Origin: Deltaproteobacteria bacterium
GTDB taxonomy: Bacteria; Myxococcota; Myxococcia; Myxococcales; SZAS-1
Direction: 5' to 3'
Assembly: GCA_018266075.1 (NCBI GenBank)
Contig: JAFEBB010000012.1
Location: 1-64,000, forward strand
DNA: 64,000 nt
Shown here: one piece after another, positions 13,211 to 22,977 of the stretch
Layout of the letters: every line of letters begins with the position of its first letter
How positions within the stretch are numbered: position 1 is the stretch's first letter
Translations under genes and position numbers: made by a program
Notes under the pieces: generated by a model
Seen by the model: the letters and a program-made list of their open reading frames with translations, nothing else
Databases searched by the model: none
Told to the model about the DNA's origin: nothing

Positions 13211-14466
13211 TCGTCGACTACCGGGAGCTTGATGGACTTCGGCCAGCGCTTCTTCTTGAGCATTTGAAGCACGGCCGGTCGCGGATCAGGCGCGTCGAGC
13301 GGCTCCTCGACAATTTCAAACTTGCCATTGTCAAAGGGCGAGCCCGGCGCCGGCGCCGCGGGCACCAGCCGCTCGCGTTTTCCCAGCCGCGCGCTCTCGC
13401 GCGCTCGAAAATGACAATAGGGATTGTTTCCGGGCCTGCCCAGAATGGCATGCGCGGTAAATGTACAACCGCCGAGGCAGGTCTCCGCGAAGGGGCAGGT
13501 TCTACAAAAGCCCCAGAGATCGTCGACGGTGCGCTTGCGCGCGAAGGCGAGCTCGGGAGCCTGATTCCAGATTGTCTCGATGGATTTCTCGCGGACGTTT
13601 CCGCCCACATAGTGTGAAGTTTGAAGAGAAGGGCAGCCTTTCACGGCGCCGTCCGATTCGATACCCATGATGAACTTGCCAGCCTGACAACCTTGAAAGT
13701 GATCGGCGAGCTCCGGCCGCGGCGAACGGAGCAGCGCCTCCTCCGGGCCGAAGTAGCCGAGGTTGTTGCCGGGCATGAGCAGGATTCCGTCGGCGTACGC
13801 GCGGCGCTTGAGCGCGGCGATGCGCGGCACGAGCTCGAGCAGATCCCAGGGCTGCAAGAGCATCTCCGGGCGGTCCGCGGCGCGCCCGAGCGGCGACGTG
13901 AGCTGCACCTGCCAGCTCTCGATGCCCAGCGACTTGAGGTGCAGGTAGAGCGCCTCGAGGTCGGGTTCATTCAGCCGATTGAGGTTGGTGTTGGCGGTGA
14001 TGCGCACGCCCTCGGCGCGAAGATTCTCCAGCGCCCGCGTCGCCGCCTCGAAGCTGCCCTTCGTGGCGCGCATCAGGTCGTGGGTAGTTTGCAATCCGTC
14101 GATGCTCACCGAGACACTGAAGAGGCCGGCGTCCTTCATTTGCTTCGCGAGCGCGCGATCGATGCCTCGCCCGCCGGTGGTCATCGTGGGGCGGATGCCG
14201 GCGTCGCGAATGGCGCAAACGATCTCCACGAAGCCGGGATGGAGATAGGCCTCGCCGCCAATGACGACGAGCTCCTGCGTCCCGAGCGCACGCAGCTGCT
14301 TCACCACGTCGAGCGCTTCAGCGGTGGTGAGCTCATTGGGGCGCGCTTCGTCGGCGCGGGAGCCGCAGTGCGTGCAGCGCTGGTCGCAGCGGAGCGTGAG
14401 CTCCCAGACCACGTACGCGGGCCGGAGCCGAGGGTCGTTCACGTCGACGCGTCGCTGAATCGACAT
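13207..14466 (-). CDS. Radical SAM/SPASM-domain protein
   Basis: The 419-residue protein has the radical SAM cluster motif CxxxCxxC at Cys27, Cys31 and Cys34 (LRCDQRCTHC). A Gly-rich SAM-binding region follows (VVIGGEAYLHP), then a C-terminal SPASM-type Cys set (GCQAG, GCPSL, FCRTCPF, CLGGC, NPYC) that would bind auxiliary iron-sulfur clusters. The family includes peptide maturases, heme-related enzymes and anaerobic sulfatase activators. No obvious precursor peptide or partner enzyme lies next to it, so the substrate is open. The 3' third (about 13260-13620) is visibly richer in A and T than its surroundings, which may mean horizontal transfer. The start has a GGAAGAGG ribosome binding site. 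Confidence 0.9.
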   Translation of the reverse strand: MSIQRRVDVNDPRLRPAYVVWELTLRCDQRCTHCGSRADEARPNELTTAEALDVVKQLRALGTQELVVIGGEAYLHPGFVEIVCAIRDAGIRPTMTTGGRGIDRALAKQMKDAGLFSVSVSIDGLQTTHDLMRATKGSFEAATRALENLRAEGVRITANTNLNRLNEPDLEALYLHLKSLGIESWQVQLTSPLGRAADRPEMLLQPWDLLELVPRIAALKRRAYADGILLMPGNNLGYFGPEEALLRSPRPELADHFQGCQAGKFIMGIESDGAVKGCPSLQTSHYVGGNVREKSIETIWNQAPELAFARKRTVDDLWGFCRTCPFAETCLGGCTFTAHAILGRPGNNPYCHFRARESARLGKRERLVPAAPAPGSPFDNGKFEIVEEPLDAPDPRPAVLQMLKKKRWPKSIKLPVVDD

Positions 14467-14615
14467 GGCCTCTTCCCAAAGATGGAGGCCAACGTATCCC
14501 GGGCCCGCCGTTGGCGAGAAGCGGCCCGCTCGTCCGCTCGGACACGCGGCGGCCGAGGGGCGCGCGCACGTCGCGATTAACTTCAGAGCGACCGTGCGTT
14601 CCGGCGGAGGCGTTC

Positions 14616-15305
14616 ATGGCCGAGCAACCTGCTGCGTTCTCCACGTCTGAGGCGTTCCGATTCGGCTGGGAGAAGACGAAGACGAACCTCAAGCCGCTCC
14701 TGATCATCGGCGCCATCGGCGCCTTCCTGGCCGTGCTGCACCAATCGCTGGTTGGAAGCGGTCGCGAGACGGGCTTGCGGATGTTGATGGGGCTGCTCGT
14801 GCAGATCGTGCAGGCCTGCGTCGGGCTGGCCTACGTGCGCTCGGCGCTCCGGTTGTACGACGCGAAGTCCATCGACCTGTCGAAGCCGGCCGAGGTGTTC
14901 TTCGAGGACTTCTTTCCCTACTTGCTGACGTCGATCCTCTATTCGCTCGTGGTCGCGGCGGGCCTGGTCTTGTTGATTGTCCCCGGAGTGATCTGGGGCC
15001 TGATGTTCATGTTCGCGACCTACCTGGTCGTCGACAAGAAGCTCGACCCCATTTCGGCGTTCGTCGAGAGCAAGCGGCTCACGAAGGGCATCAAGGGCCA
15101 GCTCCTGGGGTTCGCGCTGCTGGCGATTGGCATCAACCTCCTCGGCGCCCTCGCGCTGGGTGTGGGCTTGCTCTTCACCATCCCGATCACGGTCATCGCG
15201 GGGGCCTACGTGCTCCGCCGGCTGCAGGAGCGCGCCGGGGCGCGCGCGCCCGAGTCGCACGAGCCGCCGATCCTCACGCCGCGGCCGCCGGTGGAACAGC
15301 CGTAA
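14616..15305 (+). CDS. Multi-pass membrane protein (DUF975/YciC-like)
   Basis: The 229-residue protein starts at ATG 14616 after a GGCGGAGG ribosome binding site. It opens with a polar N-terminus (FSTSEAFRFGWEKTKTN), followed by about five transmembrane segments (LLIIGAIGAFLAV, IVQACVGLAYV, LVVAAGLVLLIVPGVIWGLM, LLGFALLAIGINLLGAL, LLFTIPITVIAGAYV). A cytoplasmic loop DPISAFVESKRLTKG is typical of DUF975-like integral membrane proteins. The tail is short and Pro-rich. Function unknown; it is transcribed divergently from the radical SAM gene. Confidence 0.82.
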   Translation: MAEQPAAFSTSEAFRFGWEKTKTNLKPLLIIGAIGAFLAVLHQSLVGSGRETGLRMLMGLLVQIVQACVGLAYVRSALRLYDAKSIDLSKPAEVFFEDFFPYLLTSILYSLVVAAGLVLLIVPGVIWGLMFMFATYLVVDKKLDPISAFVESKRLTKGIKGQLLGFALLAIGINLLGALALGVGLLFTIPITVIAGAYVLRRLQERAGARAPESHEPPILTPRPPVEQP

Positions 15306-15348
15306 CCCAAAGTCCCGCAATCGAGCGCGACGGAGTGGCTGATTCGGA

Positions 15349-15539
15349 TTGAAACGCTTCGATCCATTCGCTGAACGCGACGTTTGGCGAATGAAACGTG
15401 GCAATTCAAAGCCCGAAAATGGCTTTCGAACTTTGAAACGTCATGTTTGGCGATTGAAAAATGGCTCGGCAGAGCTCAAGAGCCATTTTCTCAGGTTGAA
15501 ACGTCGCGTCGGAGCGCTCGCGAGCGACGTCTCAATCTT

Positions 15540-15543
<4 letters not shown>
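15349..15543 (+). repeat. 63-bp tandem repeat with an open 64-codon frame, downstream of ffh
   Basis: Two 63-bp units (15382-15444 and 15445-15507) and part of a third lie between the convergent membrane gene and ffh. I estimate about 65% identity, best at both ends (GTTTGGCGA at the start, TTGAAACGTC at the end). The block is clearly less GC-rich than the rest of the window. It contains an open frame of 64 codons whose product repeats VWR(M/L)K..G and LKR every 21 residues and ends in TAG, sharing CTAG with the ffh stop codon. Basic and Trp-containing repeats could be a small nucleic-acid-binding protein, or the frame may be an accident of a 63-bp repeat. Confidence 0.5.
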
Positions 15544-17168
<1,625 letters not shown>

Positions 17169-17260
17169 GCTCGGACGCTCTCGGAAAACGCGCCCAAACG
17201 GGCGCGGAACGGCGGTTTATACCGGCGGGTCCCCCGGGCGGCAATTGCTCTTCGACCCGA

Positions 17261-17378
17261 CCGTGGCTCGTGGTCCGTGGCTCGTGGTTCGTTCTGAGAC
17301 ACGCGCGCCGTCGGCGCACGAGCGCCCAACCGTGTGCCCGCTTCGAACGAGCCACGAACCGCGAGCCACGAGCCACGA
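17261..17378. repeat. Large imperfect inverted repeat upstream of ffh
   Basis: The left arm (17262-17294) and right arm (17345-17377) are complementary over about 33 nt with 5 mismatches. Each arm contains direct repeats of CGTGGCTCGTGG-type sequence. The loop of about 50 nt is unremarkable. It fills most of the 313-nt space between the AraC regulator stop codon and the ffh start, both on the minus strand. It could act as a terminator-like structure, a regulator site or a REP-type dispersed element. Confidence 0.7.
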
Positions 17379-17481
17379 TTTGTTGAGCTGCCCGCCGCCG
17401 CTTCTTTGGGCGTCTCATCCCCGACGTCTCGACGGCCACGTGCTGAAGCGGGTGGAGGCCGGGCCCTGACCGCGTCGCGCT

Positions 17482-18510
17482 TCAACCCGTCCTGCGAGCG
17501 CCCAGCGCGGCCTCGCGGAACTCCGCGGGCGTCTGCTTCGTCCACCGCTTGAAGGCCCGGTGGAACGCGCTCGCCTCGGAGAAGCCCAGCAGGAAGGCCA
17601 CCTCGGCCAGCGGCAGGTCGGGATTCGCCAGGTAGCTCTGCGCGAGCTTCGAGCGGGTCTCGTCGAGCAGATCTCGGAAGGTGGTGCCCTCGGTCTCGAG
17701 CTTGCGCCGCAGCGTGCGCGCGCTGGTGGCCAGCCGCTTGGCGGTCGACTGCAGATTCGGGACTCCCGAGCGCAGCTCCTCGGCCAGCAGCCGTCGCAGC
17801 TGATCCAGGAGCGAGTCCGGCTCCGCTCGCGCCTCGAGCGCCTTGCTGGCCAGGCCGCCCAGGAACATCCCGAGCTGCGGATCCGGCCGGGGCATGGCCA
17901 TCTGCAGCGCCTCGCGAGGGAGCATCATCGCGTTCCGCGCAGCGCCGAACTTCACCTTGCAGCCGAAGAACGCCTCGTGCGCCTGGGTGTCGGAGGGCGC
18001 GGGGTGCCGGAACCACACCTCCGTGGGCGAAACGGGCCCGGGCGCCACGGCGCGCACCGCCTGCAGCACCTCCGCGAGCGCGCCCTCGGTCCCGATGCGC
18101 AAACCCGGCCGGTCGGGGAGTGGGCGGGTGTACTCGGCGCTGAACCAGCCGTCGGCGTGGAGTCGCAGCTCGGGCTCGGCGGTCCAGAGGCGGGAGTAGC
18201 GCGAGACCTGCTCCAGCGCGGCGCCGATGGTCGGACAGCTCAGGGAGACGAAGCCCAGCAGGCCATAGTCCGTTGGCGCATAGCGCTGGGCCGCCAGCAG
18301 GGCGAGGTCGGGGCGCGGCAGGCGTCGCCACAGCCCTTCCCAGAGGTCGTAGAGCGTGCGCAGTGGGACACGCGACTCGGGATCCGCGTGGTCGGCCAGG
18401 TTGAAGCGCGCCTCGGCGAGGATGGCGGCCGGGTCGACGCCGAGGCTTCCCAGCGTCTCCACCAGCTTGCGGATGGCACCGATGGAGATGTCCGGCTCGA
18501 CCGTGCCCAT
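17482..18510 (-). CDS. AraC-family transcriptional regulator (OruR/Arabinose_bd type)
   Basis: The 342-residue protein has an N-terminal domain of the Arabinose_bd (PF12625) type (ISIGAIRKLVETLGSLGVDP, then YGLLGFVSLSCPTIGAAL). The C-terminal AraC DNA-binding domain has two helix-turn-helix units (VPNLQSTAKRLATSARTLRRKL and PLAEVAFLLGFSEASAFHRAF, ending FKRWTKQTPAEFR). Members of this subfamily often regulate amino acid or lipid catabolism near their own gene. No obvious target is adjacent; the downstream gene is ffh. Confidence 0.93.
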   Translation of the reverse strand: MGTVEPDISIGAIRKLVETLGSLGVDPAAILAEARFNLADHADPESRVPLRTLYDLWEGLWRRLPRPDLALLAAQRYAPTDYGLLGFVSLSCPTIGAALEQVSRYSRLWTAEPELRLHADGWFSAEYTRPLPDRPGLRIGTEGALAEVLQAVRAVAPGPVSPTEVWFRHPAPSDTQAHEAFFGCKVKFGAARNAMMLPREALQMAMPRPDPQLGMFLGGLASKALEARAEPDSLLDQLRRLLAEELRSGVPNLQSTAKRLATSARTLRRKLETEGTTFRDLLDETRSKLAQSYLANPDLPLAEVAFLLGFSEASAFHRAFKRWTKQTPAEFREAALGARRTG

Positions 18511-18563
18511 GGCTCGCCGTCGAGCCTACGCCGAAATCCGGCGCCACGACGGCGCGGTCGAGC

Positions 18564-20117
18564 TCACGGGTAGTCGAAGGTCGCGTAGGCCGACCACGGT
18601 CCGGCCACGCCACCGACCGTGGCCTGCACGCGCCAGCGGTACTGCGCATGGATCTGAGGATAGAAGGTCACCGACGGGCTCGACGGCGTGTAGCCGTAGT
18701 ACGTGAGCCAAGCGCCTCCCGACTGGTACTCGATGGCGAAGGTGTACTTGGTCGCGCCCGTGACCGGCGAGCAGGAGAGGGTCACGTTCGGGGTGGTGAC
18801 GGTCTTGTCGCCGTCGGGTGCGAGGCCGGTGGGGCCGCCGGTCGCGCCGGTGGTGCCGCTGGAGCCCGTGCTGCCCGTGGTCGTACCGGTGCTCCCGGTC
18901 GAGGTCGAGCTGGTCGAGCCCGTGCTGCCGCTGCCCGAGGTCGAGCTGGTCAAGCCGGAGCCGCCGCCGGAGGTCGAGCCCGTGGTGCTGGTGGAGGTCG
19001 TCCCCGAGGTGCCGGTGGTGCTGGAGCTCGCGCCGCCGCTCGAGACGGCCGGCGCGCCCGCGCCGTAGCCGAACGCCGAGTACCCCGACCACGCGCCCCA
19101 GCCGTAGGCGTCCTGGGCGCGCGCGCGGAAGCGGTAGACCCGGTTGTTGTACGTCGGCGTCACCTTCACGAACGGCTTCGACGCGGTCCAGGTGTAGTAG
19201 CTCGCGAAGCCGCCGCCGCTCGCGTACTCCAGGTCGAACTGGTAGCTCGTCGCGCTGGGCACGGTGTCGACCATCATCTTGGTGTAGCCGAGCAGCTCCA
19301 CCATGCCGCTGGTGGGGAAGAGGTCGCTGGGCGCAGCGGGCGCGGTGGTGGGCGCGGGGGGCGGCGTGCGGTCCACCACCACCTGCGGCTGGGCGCTCAC
19401 CTGCAGGACGTCGCCGTCGGCGCCGCCGATGCCGCAGATGCCCACGCTGGTGAACTGCTTGCCCACCGGCGCGGTCCAGCCTCCGAACTTCTCCGTGCTC
19501 CAGTCGCCGAGCGAGGTCTTGCCGTTGTAGAGCGCGTACCAGAGCGGCAGGTTGGAGAACTGGGTGGTGTTGTTCACGTACGACTTCCACCAGCCCGGTC
19601 CGGTGTAGATGCCGCAATCGCCCTCGGCCTGGCAGGCGTCCACGGCTTGCTGCAGGAGGGGGATGAGCTGGTTGGCGCCGAGGCTGCCGGGGAGGGCCTC
19701 CACGTCGAGCCACATGCGGCCCACGGGGTAGCCGCGCACCATCTGGAACGCGTTCTTCACCTGCGTGGCCATGTCCTGGTCCCAGTAGAGGTACACGTAC
19801 GCGTCCACGGTCATGCCGCGCGCGCCCGCCATCTGCAGCTGCTGGGTGGTCGTCTCCTGGAGCTGGGTGCCGATGACCATGTGCCGCACGCCCGAGCTCC
19901 AGAAGCAGTCCATCTCGTACTCGCTGATGGGGCCTTCCCAGAACGAGACGTCGAGGGCGTACTCGGCGCCGTGCGCAGGATCGCCGGTGAAGAGGTCCGA
20001 GCTGGCGGGCGCGTCCGGCTTGGGCGTCTCCACCTGGGCTTCGCCCGCGCCACATCCGGCGAAGGGAAGGGCGAGGACGGACGCAAGCGAGACGAGAAGA
20101 GCGACGCGGCGGGGCAT
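18564..20117 (-). CDS. GH25-like lipoprotein with Ser/Thr/Gly linker and two FN3-like repeats
   Basis: The start at ATG 20117 follows an AGGAGG site. The 517-residue product opens with a signal peptide and an FAGC cysteine. Residues about 45-240 look like a glycoside hydrolase family 25 (lysozyme) barrel, with first strand YALDVSFWEG and a WLDVEALPG strand carrying the family's Asp-x-Glu catalytic pair. A fibronectin-III-like domain (YTKMMVDTVPSATSYQF to GYGAGAP), a long Ser/Thr/Gly linker and a second related domain (ATKYTFAIEYQSGG to YATFDYP) follow. Cell-wall cleavage outside the cell is the likely activity, for predation or remodelling; that use is inference. A 21-bp repeat array lies upstream. 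Confidence 0.82.
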   Translation of the reverse strand: MPRRVALLVSLASVLALPFAGCGAGEAQVETPKPDAPASSDLFTGDPAHGAEYALDVSFWEGPISEYEMDCFWSSGVRHMVIGTQLQETTTQQLQMAGARGMTVDAYVYLYWDQDMATQVKNAFQMVRGYPVGRMWLDVEALPGSLGANQLIPLLQQAVDACQAEGDCGIYTGPGWWKSYVNNTTQFSNLPLWYALYNGKTSLGDWSTEKFGGWTAPVGKQFTSVGICGIGGADGDVLQVSAQPQVVVDRTPPPAPTTAPAAPSDLFPTSGMVELLGYTKMMVDTVPSATSYQFDLEYASGGGFASYYTWTASKPFVKVTPTYNNRVYRFRARAQDAYGWGAWSGYSAFGYGAGAPAVSSGGASSSTTGTSGTTSTSTTGSTSGGGSGLTSSTSGSGSTGSTSSTSTGSTGTTTGSTGSSGTTGATGGPTGLAPDGDKTVTTPNVTLSCSPVTGATKYTFAIEYQSGGAWLTYYGYTPSSPSVTFYPQIHAQYRWRVQATVGGVAGPWSAYATFDYP

Positions 20118-20167
20118 GGGCGCCTCCTGGGAGCCGCGTGAGTTATCGAAGCCGGGCAAGGAACGTC

Positions 20168-20230
20168 GTTGACCCGAGCGGCCAATGCGTTGACCTCAGG
20201 GGCCAACGCGTTGACCGATGGGCGCCCGAG
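20168..20230. repeat. Three 21-bp direct repeats (GTTGACC) upstream of the GH25-like gene
   Basis: GTTGACC occurs at 20168, 20189 and 20210, exactly 21 bp (two helical turns) apart. The first two units continue with nearly identical GGCCAA(T/C)GC segments. The array lies 51-113 nt upstream of the GH25-like start codon. It could be an operator array, with the motif also resembling a -35 box, or a simple tandem duplication. Confidence 0.6.
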
Positions 20231-20246
20231 GCTTCCGACTCGAACG

Positions 20247-21551
20247 CTAGAGGCACATCGGGCAGCCCAGCGGGCAGCCCACGTTGGCGTCGGCGCACTG
20301 GTAGGAGCTCACGCCCGAATTGACGAGGCAGCAGATGCTCCCTGCGCCACAGCACTGGTCGCCGCAGCAGGTGGCGGGCTGGCCGTTGCCGCCGTCGACG
20401 CCGAGGCAGGCGCTGTTGAGGAAGCAGCCGGCGGTCTGGCACTGACCCGCCTCGCAGGCCTGGCCCGAGCCGCACGCGTTGCCGCAGGTGTTGCAGTTCT
20501 GGGTGTCGCTGGAGAGGTCCACGCAGCGATCGCCGCAGCAGGTGAAGGGCGCGGCGCACGTCGAAGGATCGCAGCCTGTGGGCGCGCCCGCGTCGACCGG
20601 ACACGACGGGCAGAAGCAGTACGGCGCGCAGGAGTGCGGGTTCGAGACCGTGGTGCAGCCCTCCGAGCAGAGGTACGGCATGGGCGGGCACTCGAGAATC
20701 TGGCAGGTGCCGCCCTGGCACGCGAAGGAGTCCGGGCAGTCGGTGTCCACGTTGCAGGGCAGGTTGCAGTTGCCGTTGGCGTCGCACTGAGCCTGGGCCA
20801 CGCAGCTGCCGCCGTTGCTCAGCGCGCCCTGCTCGAGGCCGAGCCCCGGGCACGCGGTCTCGTTGAAGATGCAGTCCGTGCCGCTGGGGCAGGGCTGGCC
20901 CACGTCGCAAGCCGCGCCCGCGTCGAGGCCGGGGCAGGCCGCGCAGAGGCAGTCGAGCTCGCAGGAGTGCGGCTTGGAGTAGAGGTTGCAGCCCTCCGGG
21001 CAGTACGGCACCTCGAAGGCGCAGGCGAAGCCCTGGCAGATGCCGGAGACGCACGCCGAGGAGAGGTCGCAGTCGTCGTCGCTGGAGCAGGGCTTGTCCA
21101 CGCACGGGCCGCCGCAGTCCGCCACCGGGTGGCAGGTGCCGCCGTTGCTCACGTCGACGTACGCGCCGGCGCAGAGGCTGAGCGAGAGCTCGCAGACCTC
21201 GTTCGCGGGACAGCCGCTGCTCTGGCTGCAGCTTCCGCCGGTGGTGCCCGAGGTGCCGCTGGTCGAGGTCGCAGCGGTGGTCGCCGTGGTGGTGCCGGTC
21301 GATGTCGAAGTCGCCGAGATGCCGCTCGTGGTGGTGCCGGTCGCCGTCGCGGTGCCGTTCGTGGAGGTCGCGCCGTTGGTCGAGGCCGCGCCGGTGGTCC
21401 CGGTCGTGCCGCCGGTGGCGCCGTTGGTGGTGGTGCCCGCGCCGTTCGCGGCGGAGGTGCCCTGCGTGGTGCTGCTCGTGTCGGCGCTGTGCGGCGCGGA
21501 GAAGCAGCCGCTGCCGAGCACCGCGAGCGCAACGAGGATCTGGACGCGCAT
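20247..21551 (-). CDS. Cys-rich secreted lipoprotein with internal duplication
   Basis: ATG 21551 gives a 434-residue protein with a signal peptide (VQILVALAVLGSGC). A linker of about 80 Ser/Thr/Ala/Gly residues follows, then roughly 300 Cys-dense residues. A module of about 100 residues occurs twice: VPYCPEGCNLYSKPHSC with CLCAACPGLDAG, and MPYLCSEGCTTVSNPHSC with CFCPSCPVDAG. The end has CC-rich motifs (TCCGDRC, TCCGDQCCGAGSICC) like those of other myxobacterial surface proteins. Many disulfides outside the cytoplasm are likely. No enzyme motif is seen and the function is unknown. Confidence 0.8.
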   Translation of the reverse strand: MRVQILVALAVLGSGCFSAPHSADTSSTTQGTSAANGAGTTTNGATGGTTGTTGAASTNGATSTNGTATATGTTTSGISATSTSTGTTTATTAATSTSGTSGTTGGSCSQSSGCPANEVCELSLSLCAGAYVDVSNGGTCHPVADCGGPCVDKPCSSDDDCDLSSACVSGICQGFACAFEVPYCPEGCNLYSKPHSCELDCLCAACPGLDAGAACDVGQPCPSGTDCIFNETACPGLGLEQGALSNGGSCVAQAQCDANGNCNLPCNVDTDCPDSFACQGGTCQILECPPMPYLCSEGCTTVSNPHSCAPYCFCPSCPVDAGAPTGCDPSTCAAPFTCCGDRCVDLSSDTQNCNTCGNACGSGQACEAGQCQTAGCFLNSACLGVDGGNGQPATCCGDQCCGAGSICCLVNSGVSSYQCADANVGCPLGCPMCL

Positions 21552-21703
21552 GGAAGCTCCGGGAAGACGCGCTCGCAAAAGCAAGCCGCGCGCCACGCGG
21601 GACGTCCAGTGAGTCTGGCACCTTGGCCAAGCCAGCGGGAAGGCACCGCGTTGGGGCTCAGGACTTCGCGGCAGATTCTCGCGGAACGGTGCATCATTCC
21701 CGC

Positions 21704-22213
21704 GTGCGATTCGCTTCCACGATCTTGCTCAGCGCGGCGCTGCTCTTCGGCTGCACGCGCGAGCCTGCGCCGCCGCCAGCCGCGAGCGCACAAGCTGCGC
21801 CGACGCCACCCGTACCGACGCAGCCCGAAGGTCACTTGCGGCTCATCCCCGCGCCGGACTACCCGAACGCGGCGATGGTGATCGCCGACCAGCTGGCGCA
21901 GTCGGAGAGCGCGCACCGGCGGCTGCTGGTCTACGTGGGCGCGCCGTGGTGCGAGCCGTGCCAGCACTTCCACAAGGCCGCCGAGGCCGGCGAGCTCGAC
22001 GCCGTCTTCCCGGATCTCGACCTGCTCGTCTTCGACTCCGAGCGGGACAACGTTCGCCTCTTCCAGGCCGGCTACGTGTCCAAGTACATCCCGCTCTTCG
22101 TGGTCCCCAACCCGGACGGGCGCTCGTCGGGCAAGCACATCGAGGGCGGCATCAAGGGCGACGGCGCGGTGAAGCAGCTCACCCCGCGGCTGAAGGAGCT
22201 GCTCGGCAATTAA
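21704..22213 (+). CDS. Thioredoxin-fold lipoprotein
   Basis: I start it at GTG 21704, which yields a compact signal peptide (FASTILLSAALLFGC). The 169-residue product has a short Ala/Pro linker and then a thioredoxin-like domain with the active site WCEPC, followed by the cis-Pro loop YIPLFVVPNPDG. It would sit in the periplasm attached to a membrane. The CxxC pair suggests thiol reduction or isomerisation; the Glu-Pro dipeptide does not identify a class. Its TAA overlaps a perfect palindrome with the convergent gene. Confidence 0.82.
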   Translation: MRFASTILLSAALLFGCTREPAPPPAASAQAAPTPPVPTQPEGHLRLIPAPDYPNAAMVIADQLAQSESAHRRLLVYVGAPWCEPCQHFHKAAEAGELDAVFPDLDLLVFDSERDNVRLFQAGYVSKYIPLFVVPNPDGRSSGKHIEGGIKGDGAVKQLTPRLKELLGN

Positions 22214-22224
22214 CCAGCTGGTTA
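22211..22224. other. 14-bp perfect palindrome carrying both convergent stop codons
   Basis: TAACCAGCTGGTTA is its own reverse complement. Its first three bases are the stop codon of the thioredoxin-like gene, and its last three are the stop codon of the opposite lipoprotein gene. With a zero-length loop it is unlikely to be a good terminator. Confidence 0.7.
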
Positions 22225-22920
22225 CTTCGGCGCGGGCGCGCCCTCGGGGAGCGGGAAGTCGTAGAAGAGCTTCTCGTGCGGATCCCTGCCGTGCAGCTCG
22301 TCGAAGAGCATCACCCGCTTGATGGCGTCGTCGTAGGTGCCGGTGAAGAACTTCGAGTCCACGAACTCGCTCCACACCACGCGGCCCTTGGGCACGTCGT
22401 AGAGCGCGACCACCGCGCGAATGTCGAACTGGCTGATGTTGTCGCCCCCGGCGCCGTTGTCCTCGCCCATGTCCATCTTGAGGTGCCAGCGCATCCGCGC
22501 GATGCCGCCCACGAGCACCTGGTCCACGCCGGCGCTCTTGGCGGTGCTGGCGGCGAACTGGGCCACCTCGGGCGGGAGGCTCTGGAGCGCGTCGCCGCTG
22601 CAGAGCGCCTTGCCGAGCGCCGTGTTGTGGCTCGCCTTGGCATCGAGCTGCGAGGCGTCCACGAGCAGCGGCGCCACCGTGTAGCCGCGCGTGCGCAGGC
22701 GATCGACGGTGTCCTTGGTGAGCGAGACGATGAGGTCGTCCTTGCGCGCCCGCTTGTCGATGTCGTCGGGGCAGTACTTGTAGGTGAGCATCACCGGCAG
22801 GACCACCAGCTTCTTCACCCGGTAGTTCTGGTCGGCTTCGGCGAGGCGGCGGTCCTTGGCGAGGGCAGCACAGCCGGAGCCGAGGACGAGGAGGAGCAGC
22901 GCAGAGAGGGTTCGGTTCAC
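22222..22920 (-). CDS. Hypothetical lipoprotein
   Basis: The 232-residue product begins at GTG 22920 with a signal peptide and Cys (SALLLLVLGSGCAAL). The mature part has alternating strands and helices (KKLVVLPVMLTYKYC, DQVLVGGIARMRWHLKMD, DIRAVVALYDVPKGRVVW). This overall pattern is reminiscent of TolB-N or LpoB-like assembly lipoproteins, but I cannot assign it. It is 57 nt downstream of the peptidase gene stop on the same strand. Confidence 0.7.
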   Translation of the reverse strand: MNRTLSALLLLVLGSGCAALAKDRRLAEADQNYRVKKLVVLPVMLTYKYCPDDIDKRARKDDLIVSLTKDTVDRLRTRGYTVAPLLVDASQLDAKASHNTALGKALCSGDALQSLPPEVAQFAASTAKSAGVDQVLVGGIARMRWHLKMDMGEDNGAGGDNISQFDIRAVVALYDVPKGRVVWSEFVDSKFFTGTYDDAIKRVMLFDELHGRDPHEKLFYDFPLPEGAPAPK

Positions 22921-22977
22921 GCGCCAATTCTCGCGGGGAACCGCCGACCCGTCGAGGCCCACGAAGGGGCGCCGGTC

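Noticed and set aside
15349-15510. CRISPR-like array (repeated TTGAAACG near ffh)
   Set aside because: Spacing is irregular apart from the 63-bp tandem unit, the units themselves diverge, and no cas gene is present.
21600-21700. Upstream extension of the thioredoxin-like lipoprotein
   Set aside because: The longer frame adds over 100 Arg-rich residues opposite the neighbouring gene; GTG 21704 gives a normal signal peptide.
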